This document shows positions 7,926 through 16,200 of a stretch of DNA of 64,000 nt, one piece after another (position 1 is the stretch's first letter; every line of letters begins with the position of its first letter). Origin of the DNA: Avoscillospira sp045579045 (lineage in GTDB: Bacteria; Bacillota; Clostridia; Oscillospirales; Oscillospiraceae); assembly GCA_045579045.1 (NCBI GenBank), contig JAZNLL010000076.1, positions 4,999 through 68,998 on the forward strand, read 5' to 3'. The notes under the pieces were generated by a model. That model worked only from the letters and a program-made list of their open reading frames with translations. It was not told the DNA's origin and made no database searches. The translations under genes and the position numbers were made by a program.

Positions 7926-8190
7926 GTCCATTTTAGCAACAGGCCTCTATCTCACCTATGATTAATACCCATTTTAGCAACAAATTTTGGTGGTTAAGGG
8001 GCTGGTTTTGAGTGTTGGCGGTGGGGTAATCGGTCTTATAAGCCTCCTCCGCCCCTCTAAAGTCGGTTTTGGGCGGTAAAAATGGCCGTATGGATTTCCT
8101 TATCATGTCGGCTGTGGCAGGCATTTTAGCCAGTCCCGTCATCTTTGTTTTTTTGCTATAATGAGCATCAACGCCTCAGCTCCACCATTC
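7926..8190 (+). repeat. Direct repeat copy A (MITE-like)
   Basis: This matches 15766-16030 in the same orientation, roughly three bases in four, with an offset of exactly 7,840 bp from 7926 to about 8150. Shared landmarks are TCCATTTTAGCAAC-like motifs 40 bp apart, GGTAAAAATGG, TGGATTTCCT, GGCTGTGG, CATTTTAGCCAGT, CATCTTTGTTT and TTGCTATAATGAGCAT. The outer motifs CATTTTAGCAA (7970-7980) and TTGCTATAATG (8153-8163) are near-inverted repeats about 190 bp apart, as in a miniature inverted-repeat element or the remains of IS ends. Confidence 0.75.
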
Positions 8191-8220
8191 ATTCCTGCGT
8201 CCTGCGGGAAATTAACAAGA

Positions 8221-8265
8221 GCGTCACATGAGCAAGATTTCCTTGCTATGTGGCGCTTTCGTTTG
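8221..8265 (+). terminator. Imperfect hairpin, possible terminator
   Basis: GCGTCACATGAGCAAG and CTTGCTATGTGGCGC pair with one bulge around ATTTC, followed by TTTCGTTTG. It does not follow a recognisable gene. Confidence 0.45.
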
Positions 8266-8437
8266 TTCCGGCTAGGTTCGCCATAGATTTGGAAAGTTTT
8301 CTTTTGGTCCAAAATAGCAGCCGAGACTCAGCGCCACTCCCCTGTTACTTAGCCTGTTAGAATTCTCTCAACAAATCTAGCAACAAAATTACCCGTTTAA
8401 ATTCTATCGTACATAAATAAACAATAAATTAGTTATA

Positions 8438-8487
8438 AAAGATAACCCTTGGCTGAGCAATGCTTGCCAAGGGTTATCTTTGTTTAT
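8438..8487 (+). terminator. Strong hairpin upstream of the AraC gene
   Basis: AAAGATAACCCTTGG (8438-8452) and CCAAGGGTTATCTTT (8467-8481) are perfectly complementary over 15 bp, with a 14-nt loop, followed by GTTT. It can act on both strands and separates the cassette from upstream transcription. Confidence 0.8.
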
Positions 8488-8546
8488 TCTTCCCGAGATC
8501 GTTATAGGGCAGTGCATTCAGCTTTAAATACAAATTGAACATCACC

Positions 8547-8575
8547 TTGAAAAAGAGCCACTTCCGTTCTATAAT
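8547..8575 (+). promoter_or_regulatory. Promoter of the AraC-family gene
   Basis: TTGAAA (8547-8552), 17-bp spacer, TATAAT (8570-8575). The ATG within this -10 box cannot then be a start codon, which decides for the GTG at 8607. Confidence 0.8.
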
Positions 8576-8606
8576 GAAAACGATACTTTTGCAAGGGGGT
8601 GTTCTC

Positions 8607-9452
8607 GTGGAGATTTATCGCAAACAGGATTTGATTATTGCAGGTAATTCCATTGGCATCAAACATGATTTGAACTGTCATGATTGGCCCACCCATCTGC
8701 ATGATTATATCGAGATCGTTTACATCTCCGAAGGGGAAGCTGTACAGGAGATCGACGGTATTTCCTATCCTGTCAGACGGGGCGATATGCTTTTTATCAA
8801 CCAGGGAGCAACCCACGCATTCCGTTCGGAAGGCGGCTTTTCTCACTATGAGGTATTTTTCTCCCCTCAGATTTTGGAATCAGATGCGTTGACAGAGGAG
8901 AATATCCTTGCACTGCTTTCCCTTTCTGTTTTCGACCGTATGCGGAAGGACCGTGACGGCGGTGTTGTTCACTTCCATGGGGAAGACCGGCAGGAAATCG
9001 AGTTTATCCTTGCTGCCATTCTCCGGGAGAGAGCACTGACTTACGAAAACGCAAAGAGCGTGATTGAGAACTATTTTAGCATTCTTCTGACAAAAATGCT
9101 CCGTAATGCAGAGTCAAGTGTTGCGCTGTCTGCTGACATTTTGGACAGTCTCCGTGCTCATATCGATGAGCACCCAGAGGGAAAATATTCGCTATCCGAA
9201 CTTGCCGCCAAATGTTTTTATCACCCTGCTTATTTTTCCCGAACATTCAAAAGCAGATTTGGTCTCTCCCCGATTGAATATGTCCGTTCCAGGCGGATCT
9301 CCCGGGCAGCAGAACTTCTGACTTCCACCGATTTGTCTGTGGAGGCAATTATGGCACAGATCGGCTTTTCCGATCGCAGCACCTTCTATCAGGCATTCGC
9401 CAAAGTCCATGGCATGACCCCTGCCCAATACCGCCGGGAGAACAAGAAGTAA
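8607..9452 (+). CDS. AraC-family transcriptional regulator
   Basis: 281 residues. The N-terminal half is a cupin-type sensing domain with CHDWPTHLHDYIEIVYI and RRGDMLFINQGATHAF. The C-terminal ~100 residues are a double helix-turn-helix of the AraC type: YSLSELAAKCFYHPAYFSRT then FGLSPIEYVRSRRI, and the classic GFSDRSTFYQAFAKVHGMTP. The GTG start has AAGGGGG at 8593-8599, seven bases away, and lies downstream of the -10 box. It heads a glycan-degradation cassette in the same direction, so it probably senses a sugar or oligosaccharide and controls the genes that follow. Confidence 0.92.
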   Translation: MEIYRKQDLIIAGNSIGIKHDLNCHDWPTHLHDYIEIVYISEGEAVQEIDGISYPVRRGDMLFINQGATHAFRSEGGFSHYEVFFSPQILESDALTEENILALLSLSVFDRMRKDRDGGVVHFHGEDRQEIEFILAAILRERALTYENAKSVIENYFSILLTKMLRNAESSVALSADILDSLRAHIDEHPEGKYSLSELAAKCFYHPAYFSRTFKSRFGLSPIEYVRSRRISRAAELLTSTDLSVEAIMAQIGFSDRSTFYQAFAKVHGMTPAQYRRENKK

Positions 9453-9496
9453 AAATTCCCTACATCCAAGTAAAATACCAATATTGTGATCGTGTC

Positions 9497-9536
9497 TGCC
9501 GCCATTTATAATCGTAGTAGATTATAAATGGCGGCA
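9497..9536. repeat. Perfect 17-bp inverted repeat before the esterase gene
   Basis: TGCCGCCATTTATAATC (9497-9513) and its exact complement (9520-9536) flank a six-base GTAGTA centre, followed by GGTGTTTTTT and then the ATG at 9547. It may terminate araC transcripts, attenuate the cassette, or be an operator. Confidence 0.85.
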
Positions 9537-9546
9537 GGTGTTTTTT

Positions 9547-10233
9547 ATGAAAAATACTATTTCTGAAAACGAAAAGAAGAATACCGTCCGTGCCGAAAAC
9601 CAAGTCAAGAACGACTTTCGTTTTACAACGGAGGGTTCCGGAAAAACCAAAATTCTGTTTATCGGCAATTCCATCACTCGTCACGGACCCGCTCCCGAAA
9701 TCGGATGGTTCGGTGATTATGGGATGGCAGCATCAAGCAAAGAAAAAGACTATGTCCATGTGACTGCTTCCCTGTTGGATGAACCTCTTGGCGGTATTAC
9801 CATCGGCATTGCACAGCTTTCCGATTGGGAGCGCAATTATGCGGAAGAGGATATCCTTCCCCGTCTTTACCAAAAGGCACATACATTCAATGCGGATATC
9901 GTCATCGTGCGCATCGGGGAAAACATGGCACCGGATGCAGCACCTGCTTCCCGTCCTTACTTTGAGGAAATGATCCGGTTCTGTGCCCACAACGCTCACA
10001 CTGTGGTGGTAACCAACAGCTTCTGGCGCAATGATGCCAGAGGCAAGATGCTGCAGGAGCTTGCACAGGATAACGGCTATGTGTTCTGTTCCCTTTCCGG
10101 TCTCGAAAATGACCGCCGCAACATGGCTCTGGATGAATACGAACACCGGGGTGTTGCCGGTCATCCCAGCGACTTGGGCATGAAGGAAATTGCTAAACGA
10201 ATCACCAAGTGTATTTTAGAAAGAGAGGCATAA
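9547..10233 (+). CDS. SGNH/GDSL-family hydrolase (probable carbohydrate esterase)
   Basis: 228 residues with no signal peptide, so cytoplasmic. Block I is KILFIGNSITRHGP with the likely nucleophile Ser42; the conserved Asn/Gly blocks follow (VIVRIGENM, VVVTNSFW), and the catalytic Asp/His region may be GVAGHPSDLGM near the C-terminus. Members of this family remove acetyl or other acyl groups from sugars. The ATG at 9547 has only AGGTG (9536-9540) as ribosome binding site, which touches the end of the large inverted repeat. The next gene starts five bases after the stop, so the genes are cotranscribed. Role in deacylating imported oligosaccharides is inferred. Confidence 0.82.
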   Translation: MKNTISENEKKNTVRAENQVKNDFRFTTEGSGKTKILFIGNSITRHGPAPEIGWFGDYGMAASSKEKDYVHVTASLLDEPLGGITIGIAQLSDWERNYAEEDILPRLYQKAHTFNADIVIVRIGENMAPDAAPASRPYFEEMIRFCAHNAHTVVVTNSFWRNDARGKMLQELAQDNGYVFCSLSGLENDRRNMALDEYEHRGVAGHPSDLGMKEIAKRITKCILEREA

Positions 10234-10238
10234 GCGAT

Positions 10239-11711
10239 ATGAAACAAATGCAGCTAATTCCATCCAACGATTATACCGTTCTTTTCGGAGAACGAGAGTT
10301 TCCTGTCTACACCTGCCGGATTTCGGCATTTCCCTTCAATTCCCATTGGCCGGGACATCAGCGACCGCTGGATCAGACCGTGACCGCATCCTTTGTCAGC
10401 ATCACCGCCGAGGAAGCCGTTTTGCTGACTGTCGTCCCCCATATCCCCTGCGAAAATCCTATCCTCAAGCCGAGAAGCAAAGAAATCCCTCTGCTGAAAG
10501 ACGGAAATAAGCTGCAAATGACTTTTTCCAAAGCAGGCGGATATGTGCTGATGCCCGGTCATTATGCCCATTGCCTCTACATTTTTGTCAACCGACCCAT
10601 TGCTGCACCTGACCCCAGCACAGTCACCCATTTCTTTGGTCCCGGTGTTCATCATCCCGGGAAAATCACCCTCCGCAGTAACGAAAGTCTTTATGTGGAT
10701 CGGGATGCCTATGTGTTTGGCTGCATCTATGCAGAGAGTGCCGAAAATATCCGTATTTTCGGCAACGGTATCTTTGATGATACCATGGAGAAACGAACCG
10801 TTGCCTGGGATAACAGTCTTGTTGGAAACCTGAGATTAAAAAACTGTCAGAATGTTCACATTGAGGGCGTTGGCTTTACAAATTCCGCTGAATATTGCGT
10901 CAGCATGTACGATTGTCAGGACATCATCATTGACAGTATTCGTGTGTTCGGTCAATGGCGATACAATACCGACGGTTTGGATATGTTCAATTCTGCCCGT
11001 GTAACGGTCAAGAACTCCTTTATCCACTCCTTTGATGACTGCCTTGTGATCAAAGGAATGCCTGATTATGACAATGATATCTGCGAGGATATTCTGGCTG
11101 AACACAATACTCTCTGGTGCGATTGGGGTAAAACCCTAGAATTGGGACTGGAGACCCTTGCTTCCGAATTTCGGCGCATCACCTTCCGGGATTGCGATGT
11201 CATCCGAGGCGGCAACACAGTCTGCGATATTCAGAATGGCGACTGTGCCTTTATTTCCGATGTGCTTTTTGAAAACATCCGCATTGAATTTGAAGCCTTC
11301 TATACGCCCTCCGTTCTTCAAACGGCACCGGAGCAGACATACGCACCGAGACCGGGCTGTGAGATCGCCTCTGCTGTGGGCATCACCAACGGCACACGGA
11401 GGCCTGAACACTATCCCGGTTGGACCGAACAGGATTATGAACGGCTTGCCAACGCACCAAAGAAGGGCGACCGGTACTTTGCCGGTGTGAAGAATATTGT
11501 GTTCCGGAATATCCACTTACTGCCTTCCGAGGAGCTGCTGACCCAAAAAGACTTGTCTTTCGTGAACGGCTATATGGTAAATGTGTTCCCACAGACCTAT
11601 TTTGATGGCGTTGTGGTGGAGAACATCAGACTGTGCGGCCGTCCGGTTCCTGCGGAAGAAATGAAAATCGGCATGGTCGGAGAAGACCGGATCGACAGGA
11701 CATATCTGTAA
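10239..11711 (+). CDS. GH28-like right-handed beta-helix glycoside hydrolase
   Basis: 490 residues. An N-terminal ~130-residue beta domain is followed by parallel-beta-helix repeats (LRLKNCQNVHIEGVGF, DCQDIIIDSIRVFG, ARVTVKNSFIHSFDDC). GH28-type active-site motifs are visible: NTDGLDMFNS near residue 242 and SFDDCLVIKG near 264, giving the usual three acidic residues. GH28 enzymes cleave polygalacturonan and related pectins, and relatives act on other polymers. No signal peptide is present, so it probably acts on imported oligosaccharides. ATG at 10239 is preceded by AAGAGAGG. The assignment to GH28 itself, rather than a sister beta-helix family, is uncertain. Confidence 0.78.
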   Translation: MKQMQLIPSNDYTVLFGEREFPVYTCRISAFPFNSHWPGHQRPLDQTVTASFVSITAEEAVLLTVVPHIPCENPILKPRSKEIPLLKDGNKLQMTFSKAGGYVLMPGHYAHCLYIFVNRPIAAPDPSTVTHFFGPGVHHPGKITLRSNESLYVDRDAYVFGCIYAESAENIRIFGNGIFDDTMEKRTVAWDNSLVGNLRLKNCQNVHIEGVGFTNSAEYCVSMYDCQDIIIDSIRVFGQWRYNTDGLDMFNSARVTVKNSFIHSFDDCLVIKGMPDYDNDICEDILAEHNTLWCDWGKTLELGLETLASEFRRITFRDCDVIRGGNTVCDIQNGDCAFISDVLFENIRIEFEAFYTPSVLQTAPEQTYAPRPGCEIASAVGITNGTRRPEHYPGWTEQDYERLANAPKKGDRYFAGVKNIVFRNIHLLPSEELLTQKDLSFVNGYMVNVFPQTYFDGVVVENIRLCGRPVPAEEMKIGMVGEDRIDRTYL

Positions 11712-11723
11712 GGAGAGACTATC

Positions 11724-14234
11724 ATGAAAACGATCCACATGATCTGTAATGCGCATATTGATCCCGTCTGGCTGTGGAACTGGCAGGAAGGCGCTGCGGC
11801 AGCCATCTCTACATTCCGCTGCGCCGCAGACTTCTGTGATGAATTTGACGGTTTTGTATTCAATCACAACGAATCTCTGCTCTATAAGTGGGTGGAAGAG
11901 CATGAACCCCAGTTATTTGAGCGGATCAAAGCCCATGTAAAGTCAGGAAAATGGAAGATCATGGGTGGCTGGTACAACCAGCCCGATTGCAACATGCCTT
12001 CCGGTGAATCCTTTACCAGACAAATTCTCTACGGCAAGAATTATTTTCTGGAAAAATTTGGCGTAGAGCCTCAGACCGCTTTGAATTTTGACTCCTTCGG
12101 CCACACGAGAGGTCTTGTTCAAATTCTCAAAAAGAGCGGTTACAAGAGCTATATGGTCAGCAAGATTCTGGAGCAAGGCGATCACAGATGGGTCGGTTTT
12201 GACGGCAGCGAGATCATTGCCCACAGAACCTTTGAATATTACGGCTCCACCTATGGCGATCTGAAGAACAAGATCATGCGTTTTGTGGACCATCACGGCG
12301 GCAGGATGCCGGAGCATACTTTACTGGCTTGGGGTGTTGGCGATCATGGCGGCGGTCCTTCCCGCAGGGATATTGCGGACATCGCCATGAGAGCGAAAGA
12401 GCTGGAACCGCAGGGCATTCAGCTTCTCCACTCCACACCGGATGACTACTTCAATACGGTTGACATAAAATCTCTTCCTGCCATGGAGGTTCCCATCCGC
12501 CCCTGCGAAGTGGGTGGATATACGACCATGTCAAGGATCAAAAAATCCCACCGTCGGTTGGAAAACACCATCTACATGACAGAAAAAATGCTTGCCCATG
12601 CAAACCTCGTCTACGGTACACCCTACGACAAAGATGCCATTGAGCAAGCGACAGAAGATCTGATGTTCTGCGAATTCCATGATATTCTTCCCGGCACTAT
12701 GGTTGAAGAGGGCGAAATGGATTCTCTGAACCGCATGAGCAGAGGCATCACCGCCATGGAGAACCTGCAGGCAAAGGCTTTCTTCGCCCTTTCCGCCGGA
12801 GAACCCAAGGGAAAAGAGGACGAAATTCCCATTTTGGTCTATAACCCCCATCCCTACCCTGTCCATGCACAGATCTCCTGCGAGTATCAGCTGGCCAACC
12901 AGAACTGGAACTACGGTCAATTCACCGCCGGTGAAGTCTATCATAACGGCGAAAAAGTGCCTTCCCAGTTCGAAAAAGAAGCCAGCAGTCTCAATCTGGA
13001 CTGGAGAAAACGGGTGGTTTTTGATGCAGAGTTAGAGCCTCTGACCATGAACCGCTTTGACTGCAAGTTGAAGGTCATCGAGCGCAGAAACTGGGATATC
13101 AGCGGTTTTGAGCCCCGTTACTTCATCGACAACGGGCAGATGCAGATCCGCTTTAACCCCGAAACAGGCTTGATTGACAGCTACTGTGTGGATGGTAAGG
13201 AACTGCTGACCGAAGGTTCTGCAAAGCTTCTGGTCATTCAGGATGACGAAGACCCATGGGCTATGCGTGTGGATTCCTTCCGGAACATTATAGGTGAATT
13301 CAAACTGCTCTCACCGGAAGCCGCCGCAGAATTTTTGGGATATCCCGAACGACCCATTGCTCCCTTCAAAATTGTGGAGGATGGCGATGTCAGAACCATC
13401 TTTGAAGGTCTCTATGGCTACAACAAATCCTATGCCATTGTGCAATTCGGCGTTCCCAAACGCGGTAAAAACATCACCGTTGATGTTACGCTGCACATGG
13501 CCGATGCCAACAAAATGGTGAAGCTGAGCTTCAATACCATTCAAGGACAGTTCTTCGGTCAGACGGCTTTCGGAACAGAGGATCTTCCTATGGAAGGAAA
13601 GGCTGCCGTTTTCCAGAAGTTCTCTGCGGTACAGAGCAAGGAGTCTGCCTTTGTCGTAGTCAACGACGGCACCTACTCCGGCGACTATGACAATGGTGTG
13701 TTCAATCAAGTGCTGCTGCGGACAGCAGGCTATGCCGCCCACCCTCTGGCCATCACCCGCACCATCGACAACGCCAATCTGACCCCGGATGAAAAGGCAA
13801 CCAATATGCGAGAGATCATGCCCAAATCCCGGTATATGCAGCGGATCGATATGGGTGTACGGAAGTTTTCCTTCTCCTTCTACGGTGATAAGGATATCCG
13901 TCTTGCAGACTATTACGCAGCCGTGTTTAATGAAAAGCCCTTCGCCCTCTCCTTCTTCCCCAGCGGTGACGGCGAAAAATGCGGCAATTTCATCACCATC
14001 GACAACAAAGCGGTCACCATGTCTGCTTTCAAAAAAGCCTATGACGGCAACGGCTACATCGTAAGACTCTATAACTCTTCTCACAAAGAAGAGACTGTCA
14101 CAATCGACATCACACCGCTGAAGATGAAGCAGCAGTTGACCTTCGGTAAATATGAAGTAAAGACCTTCCGAATCAATGTAGAGAATACAGCTTTTACGGA
14201 AACCGATCTGCTGGAACGAAAGGAGTTACTATGA
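11724..14234 (+). CDS. GH38 alpha-mannosidase
   Basis: 836 residues, a normal length for bacterial GH38. The N-terminal catalytic domain has the zinc ligands His11 and Asp13 in NAHIDPVWLWNW and the nucleophile Asp123 in NFDSFGHTRG. Further landmarks are HNESLLYKWVEE, GGWYNQPDCNMPSGES and the helical domain CEFHDILPGTMVEE. The C-terminal ~400 residues are the beta-sandwich domains of the family. It hydrolyses alpha-linked mannose from oligosaccharides. No signal peptide, so intracellular. SD GGAGAG precedes the ATG, and the gene overlaps the next by four bases (ATGA), so translation is coupled. Confidence 0.95.
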   Translation: MKTIHMICNAHIDPVWLWNWQEGAAAAISTFRCAADFCDEFDGFVFNHNESLLYKWVEEHEPQLFERIKAHVKSGKWKIMGGWYNQPDCNMPSGESFTRQILYGKNYFLEKFGVEPQTALNFDSFGHTRGLVQILKKSGYKSYMVSKILEQGDHRWVGFDGSEIIAHRTFEYYGSTYGDLKNKIMRFVDHHGGRMPEHTLLAWGVGDHGGGPSRRDIADIAMRAKELEPQGIQLLHSTPDDYFNTVDIKSLPAMEVPIRPCEVGGYTTMSRIKKSHRRLENTIYMTEKMLAHANLVYGTPYDKDAIEQATEDLMFCEFHDILPGTMVEEGEMDSLNRMSRGITAMENLQAKAFFALSAGEPKGKEDEIPILVYNPHPYPVHAQISCEYQLANQNWNYGQFTAGEVYHNGEKVPSQFEKEASSLNLDWRKRVVFDAELEPLTMNRFDCKLKVIERRNWDISGFEPRYFIDNGQMQIRFNPETGLIDSYCVDGKELLTEGSAKLLVIQDDEDPWAMRVDSFRNIIGEFKLLSPEAAAEFLGYPERPIAPFKIVEDGDVRTIFEGLYGYNKSYAIVQFGVPKRGKNITVDVTLHMADANKMVKLSFNTIQGQFFGQTAFGTEDLPMEGKAAVFQKFSAVQSKESAFVVVNDGTYSGDYDNGVFNQVLLRTAGYAAHPLAITRTIDNANLTPDEKATNMREIMPKSRYMQRIDMGVRKFSFSFYGDKDIRLADYYAAVFNEKPFALSFFPSGDGEKCGNFITIDNKAVTMSAFKKAYDGNGYIVRLYNSSHKEETVTIDITPLKMKQQLTFGKYEVKTFRINVENTAFTETDLLERKELL

Positions 14235-15727
14235 AACTCAGCTATGATAAATACTTAGACAAGGTAAAGGCCTGCTACATCGGCAAAAACATCGGCGGTA
14301 CACTGGGCGGTCCTTATGAATGGACCCATGATATGCTGGATGTGAAGGGATACATCACCCCTCCCGGTCAGCCCTTGCCCAACGATGATCTGGATCTGCA
14401 GCTGGCATGGCTCCATGCGCTGGAGCAGGTGGGTCCCTATGCCATCGATGCCTCTATGCTGGGGGAATTCTGGCTCAACTTCATTCACCCCTGCTGGGCA
14501 GAATACGGCATCGGCAAAGCCAATATGCAGAGAGGCATCGCACCTCCCGCTTCCGGTGATTTGGATAACGACTGGAAACATTCCAACGGCGCTTGGATCA
14601 GAACGGAAATTTGGGCGTGTACTGCTCCTGCAACGCCGGAAACCGCCGTTGCCCTTGCCATGGAAGATGCCAAGGTGGATCACGGTGCCGGGGAAGGCAC
14701 CATTGCCGCAGCCTTTGTGGCGGCTCTGCAAAGCTGCGCCTTTGCTTTGACATCCCTCTCCGAGTGTATCGATCTTGCTCTTTCCGCTATCCCGGAAAAC
14801 TCCAGAACCGCCATGAGTGTTCGCCTTGTGCTGGACAGCTACAAAGCCGGTAAAACATGGCAAGAAACCAGAGAAATCGTCAGACTCTCCAATGCGGATA
14901 TCGGAACCGGCTGGTTTGAAGCGCCTTCCAATGTGGCCTATGCCGTGATCGGCATGGTTTATGGTGAAGGCGACTTCAAAAAATCCATGCTGACCGCCAT
15001 CAACTGCGGAGACGACACGGACTGCACCGCCGCCATGGTCGGTGCTACCTTGGGCATTCTCCACGGAACTTCCGTGATCCCTGCTGACTGGGCAGAGTAC
15101 ATCGGTGACGAGATCGTCACCATCTGCATTGCCAACGGCGATGTGGGCAAGAGCTTCCCCAAGACCTGTACGGAAATGGCCTCCCGTATTGCGGAGGTTA
15201 TGCCCTTCGTGATGCGCCTGCACAATGCCCATATTTACTATCGTGATGGCGATGCAGTTTCCACAACCTTCGGCGAAGAAAACATCTCCGAAGCCTATGA
15301 GCAGCTGAAAAACCGCATTGCCGATGCGGTTCTCCCCATGACGCAGAACCTTGTGCCTTTCACTTTCAGTAAAACAGACGGTCCTTTCAATCTGAGGCTG
15401 AGCCTCTCTGATCTCAGCATCTCCCCTGCCAAGCAGATCACAGCCAGCTTGACTGTTCAATCTAGAGTGAATTTTGAGAATATGCAGTACCCCATTGCCA
15501 TTCGTTTCCTCACTCCCGAAGGTTTTTCTGTGGAAGGTCCGAAAAACGGTCTGATCAAACGCCACGAGGACTATAAATTGGGCGTTCACGGAAATGGACA
15601 AGCAAAATTCTCTTACACTATTACTGCTCCTGAGATGCTTGCCCATGAAAACCGTATCGTTGCTGAAGTCACCTGCCCTGGCAGACATACTTCTGTTTAT
15701 CTTTCTTTCCTGCTCCTTGCAGAATAA
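14231..15727 (+). CDS. ADP-ribosylglycohydrolase-fold protein with C-terminal beta domain
   Basis: 498 residues. The first ~350 are an all-alpha ADP-ribosylglycohydrolase (ARH) domain with its metal-binding acidic motifs PNDDLDLQLAW (50-60) and CGDDTDCTAAMVGATLG (about 259). The last ~130 residues form a beta-sandwich-like extension (NLRLSLSDLSISPAKQITAS). Classical ARH enzymes remove ADP-ribose from proteins, but this one is translationally coupled to an alpha-mannosidase inside a glycan operon with no ADP-ribosyltransferase nearby. A role as a glycoside hydrolase using the ARH fold is a reasonable inference; the true substrate cannot be read from sequence. Confidence 0.82.
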   Translation: MKLSYDKYLDKVKACYIGKNIGGTLGGPYEWTHDMLDVKGYITPPGQPLPNDDLDLQLAWLHALEQVGPYAIDASMLGEFWLNFIHPCWAEYGIGKANMQRGIAPPASGDLDNDWKHSNGAWIRTEIWACTAPATPETAVALAMEDAKVDHGAGEGTIAAAFVAALQSCAFALTSLSECIDLALSAIPENSRTAMSVRLVLDSYKAGKTWQETREIVRLSNADIGTGWFEAPSNVAYAVIGMVYGEGDFKKSMLTAINCGDDTDCTAAMVGATLGILHGTSVIPADWAEYIGDEIVTICIANGDVGKSFPKTCTEMASRIAEVMPFVMRLHNAHIYYRDGDAVSTTFGEENISEAYEQLKNRIADAVLPMTQNLVPFTFSKTDGPFNLRLSLSDLSISPAKQITASLTVQSRVNFENMQYPIAIRFLTPEGFSVEGPKNGLIKRHEDYKLGVHGNGQAKFSYTITAPEMLAHENRIVAEVTCPGRHTSVYLSFLLLAE

Positions 15728-15765
15728 TATTGATTTGTGTTTGCTGCTTTGTTCAAAACTATATT

Positions 15766-16030
15766 ATCCATTTAACAACAAACACTATTGTGCGCCTATA
15801 ATTGATGTCCATTTTAGCAACATATTCTGGCGGTTATTTGGATGGATTTAGCTGTTGTCGATGGCATGACTGCTCTCATGCACCTCCCCTACTCCTACAA
15901 AATTGATTTCGGATGGTAAAAATGGTTGATTGGATTTCCTTGCCATGTGGGCTGTGGTAGCCATTTTAGCCAGTCTCATCATCTTTGTTTCTTGCTATAA
16001 TGAGCATTAACGTTTCAGCTCCTCCATTCA
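15766..16030 (+). repeat. Direct repeat copy B (MITE-like)
   Basis: Collinear partner of 7926-8190. It keeps the paired CCATTT-AAC/CCATTTTAGCAAC motifs 40 bp apart (15769 and 15809), CATTTTAGCCAGT at 15962 and TTGCTATAATGAGCATTAACG at 15992. It begins about 40 bp after the ARH-fold gene stop and forms most of the 473-bp gene-free stretch 15728-16200. Confidence 0.75.
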
Positions 16031-16058
16031 TTTCTACAAAACGTGAGAATTTACAGAG

Positions 16059-16094
16059 CCCCCCCTTGGGTAAGCATTGCTTCCCAAGGGGGGG
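16059..16094. terminator. GC-rich hairpin after repeat copy B
   Basis: CCCCCCCTTGGG and CCCAAGGGGGGG form a perfect 12-bp stem with a 12-nt loop (AAGCATTGC core). The loop and stem ends resemble the hairpin at 8438-8481 (TTGG...AGCAATGCTTG...CCAAGG). No real U tract follows, so termination is uncertain. Confidence 0.6.
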
Positions 16095-16137
16095 TGTTTG
16101 TGCAGTTGAGAACAGACTTTACAATAGCAACTTGCAA

Positions 16138-16166
16138 TTGCTAAGACCGATTGCATCTGATATAAT
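16138..16166 (+). promoter_or_regulatory. Promoter of the adenine deaminase gene
   Basis: TTGCTA (16138-16143), 17-bp spacer, TATAAT (16161-16166), 35 bp before the chosen start. Confidence 0.65.
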
Positions 16167-16200
16167 GAAGTAAACTACATTTGAAATGGAGCACCGCACT

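Larger units (their letters stand above)
7769..8546. other. Gene-free stretch holding repeat copy A and two hairpins
   Basis: No convincing coding sequence is seen. The stretch holds the left copy of a direct repeat (7926-8190), extra copies of its end motif (TTTGCTAAAATGAGCATC at 7891-7908), an imperfect hairpin at 8221-8256 and a strong terminator at 8438-8481. A 69-codon reading frame across copy A on the minus strand is broken in copy B, so it is not treated as a gene. Confidence 0.7.

Noticed and set aside
7933..8142. Possible 69-residue protein on the minus strand across repeat copy A
   Set aside because: The same frame in copy B is interrupted by stops, there is no ribosome binding site, and the frame follows the repeat ends; it is better explained as repeat DNA.
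14255..15688. A 477-codon minus-strand open frame opposite the ARH-fold gene
   Set aside because: It is antisense to a gene with conserved catalytic motifs and contains no recognisable domain of its own.
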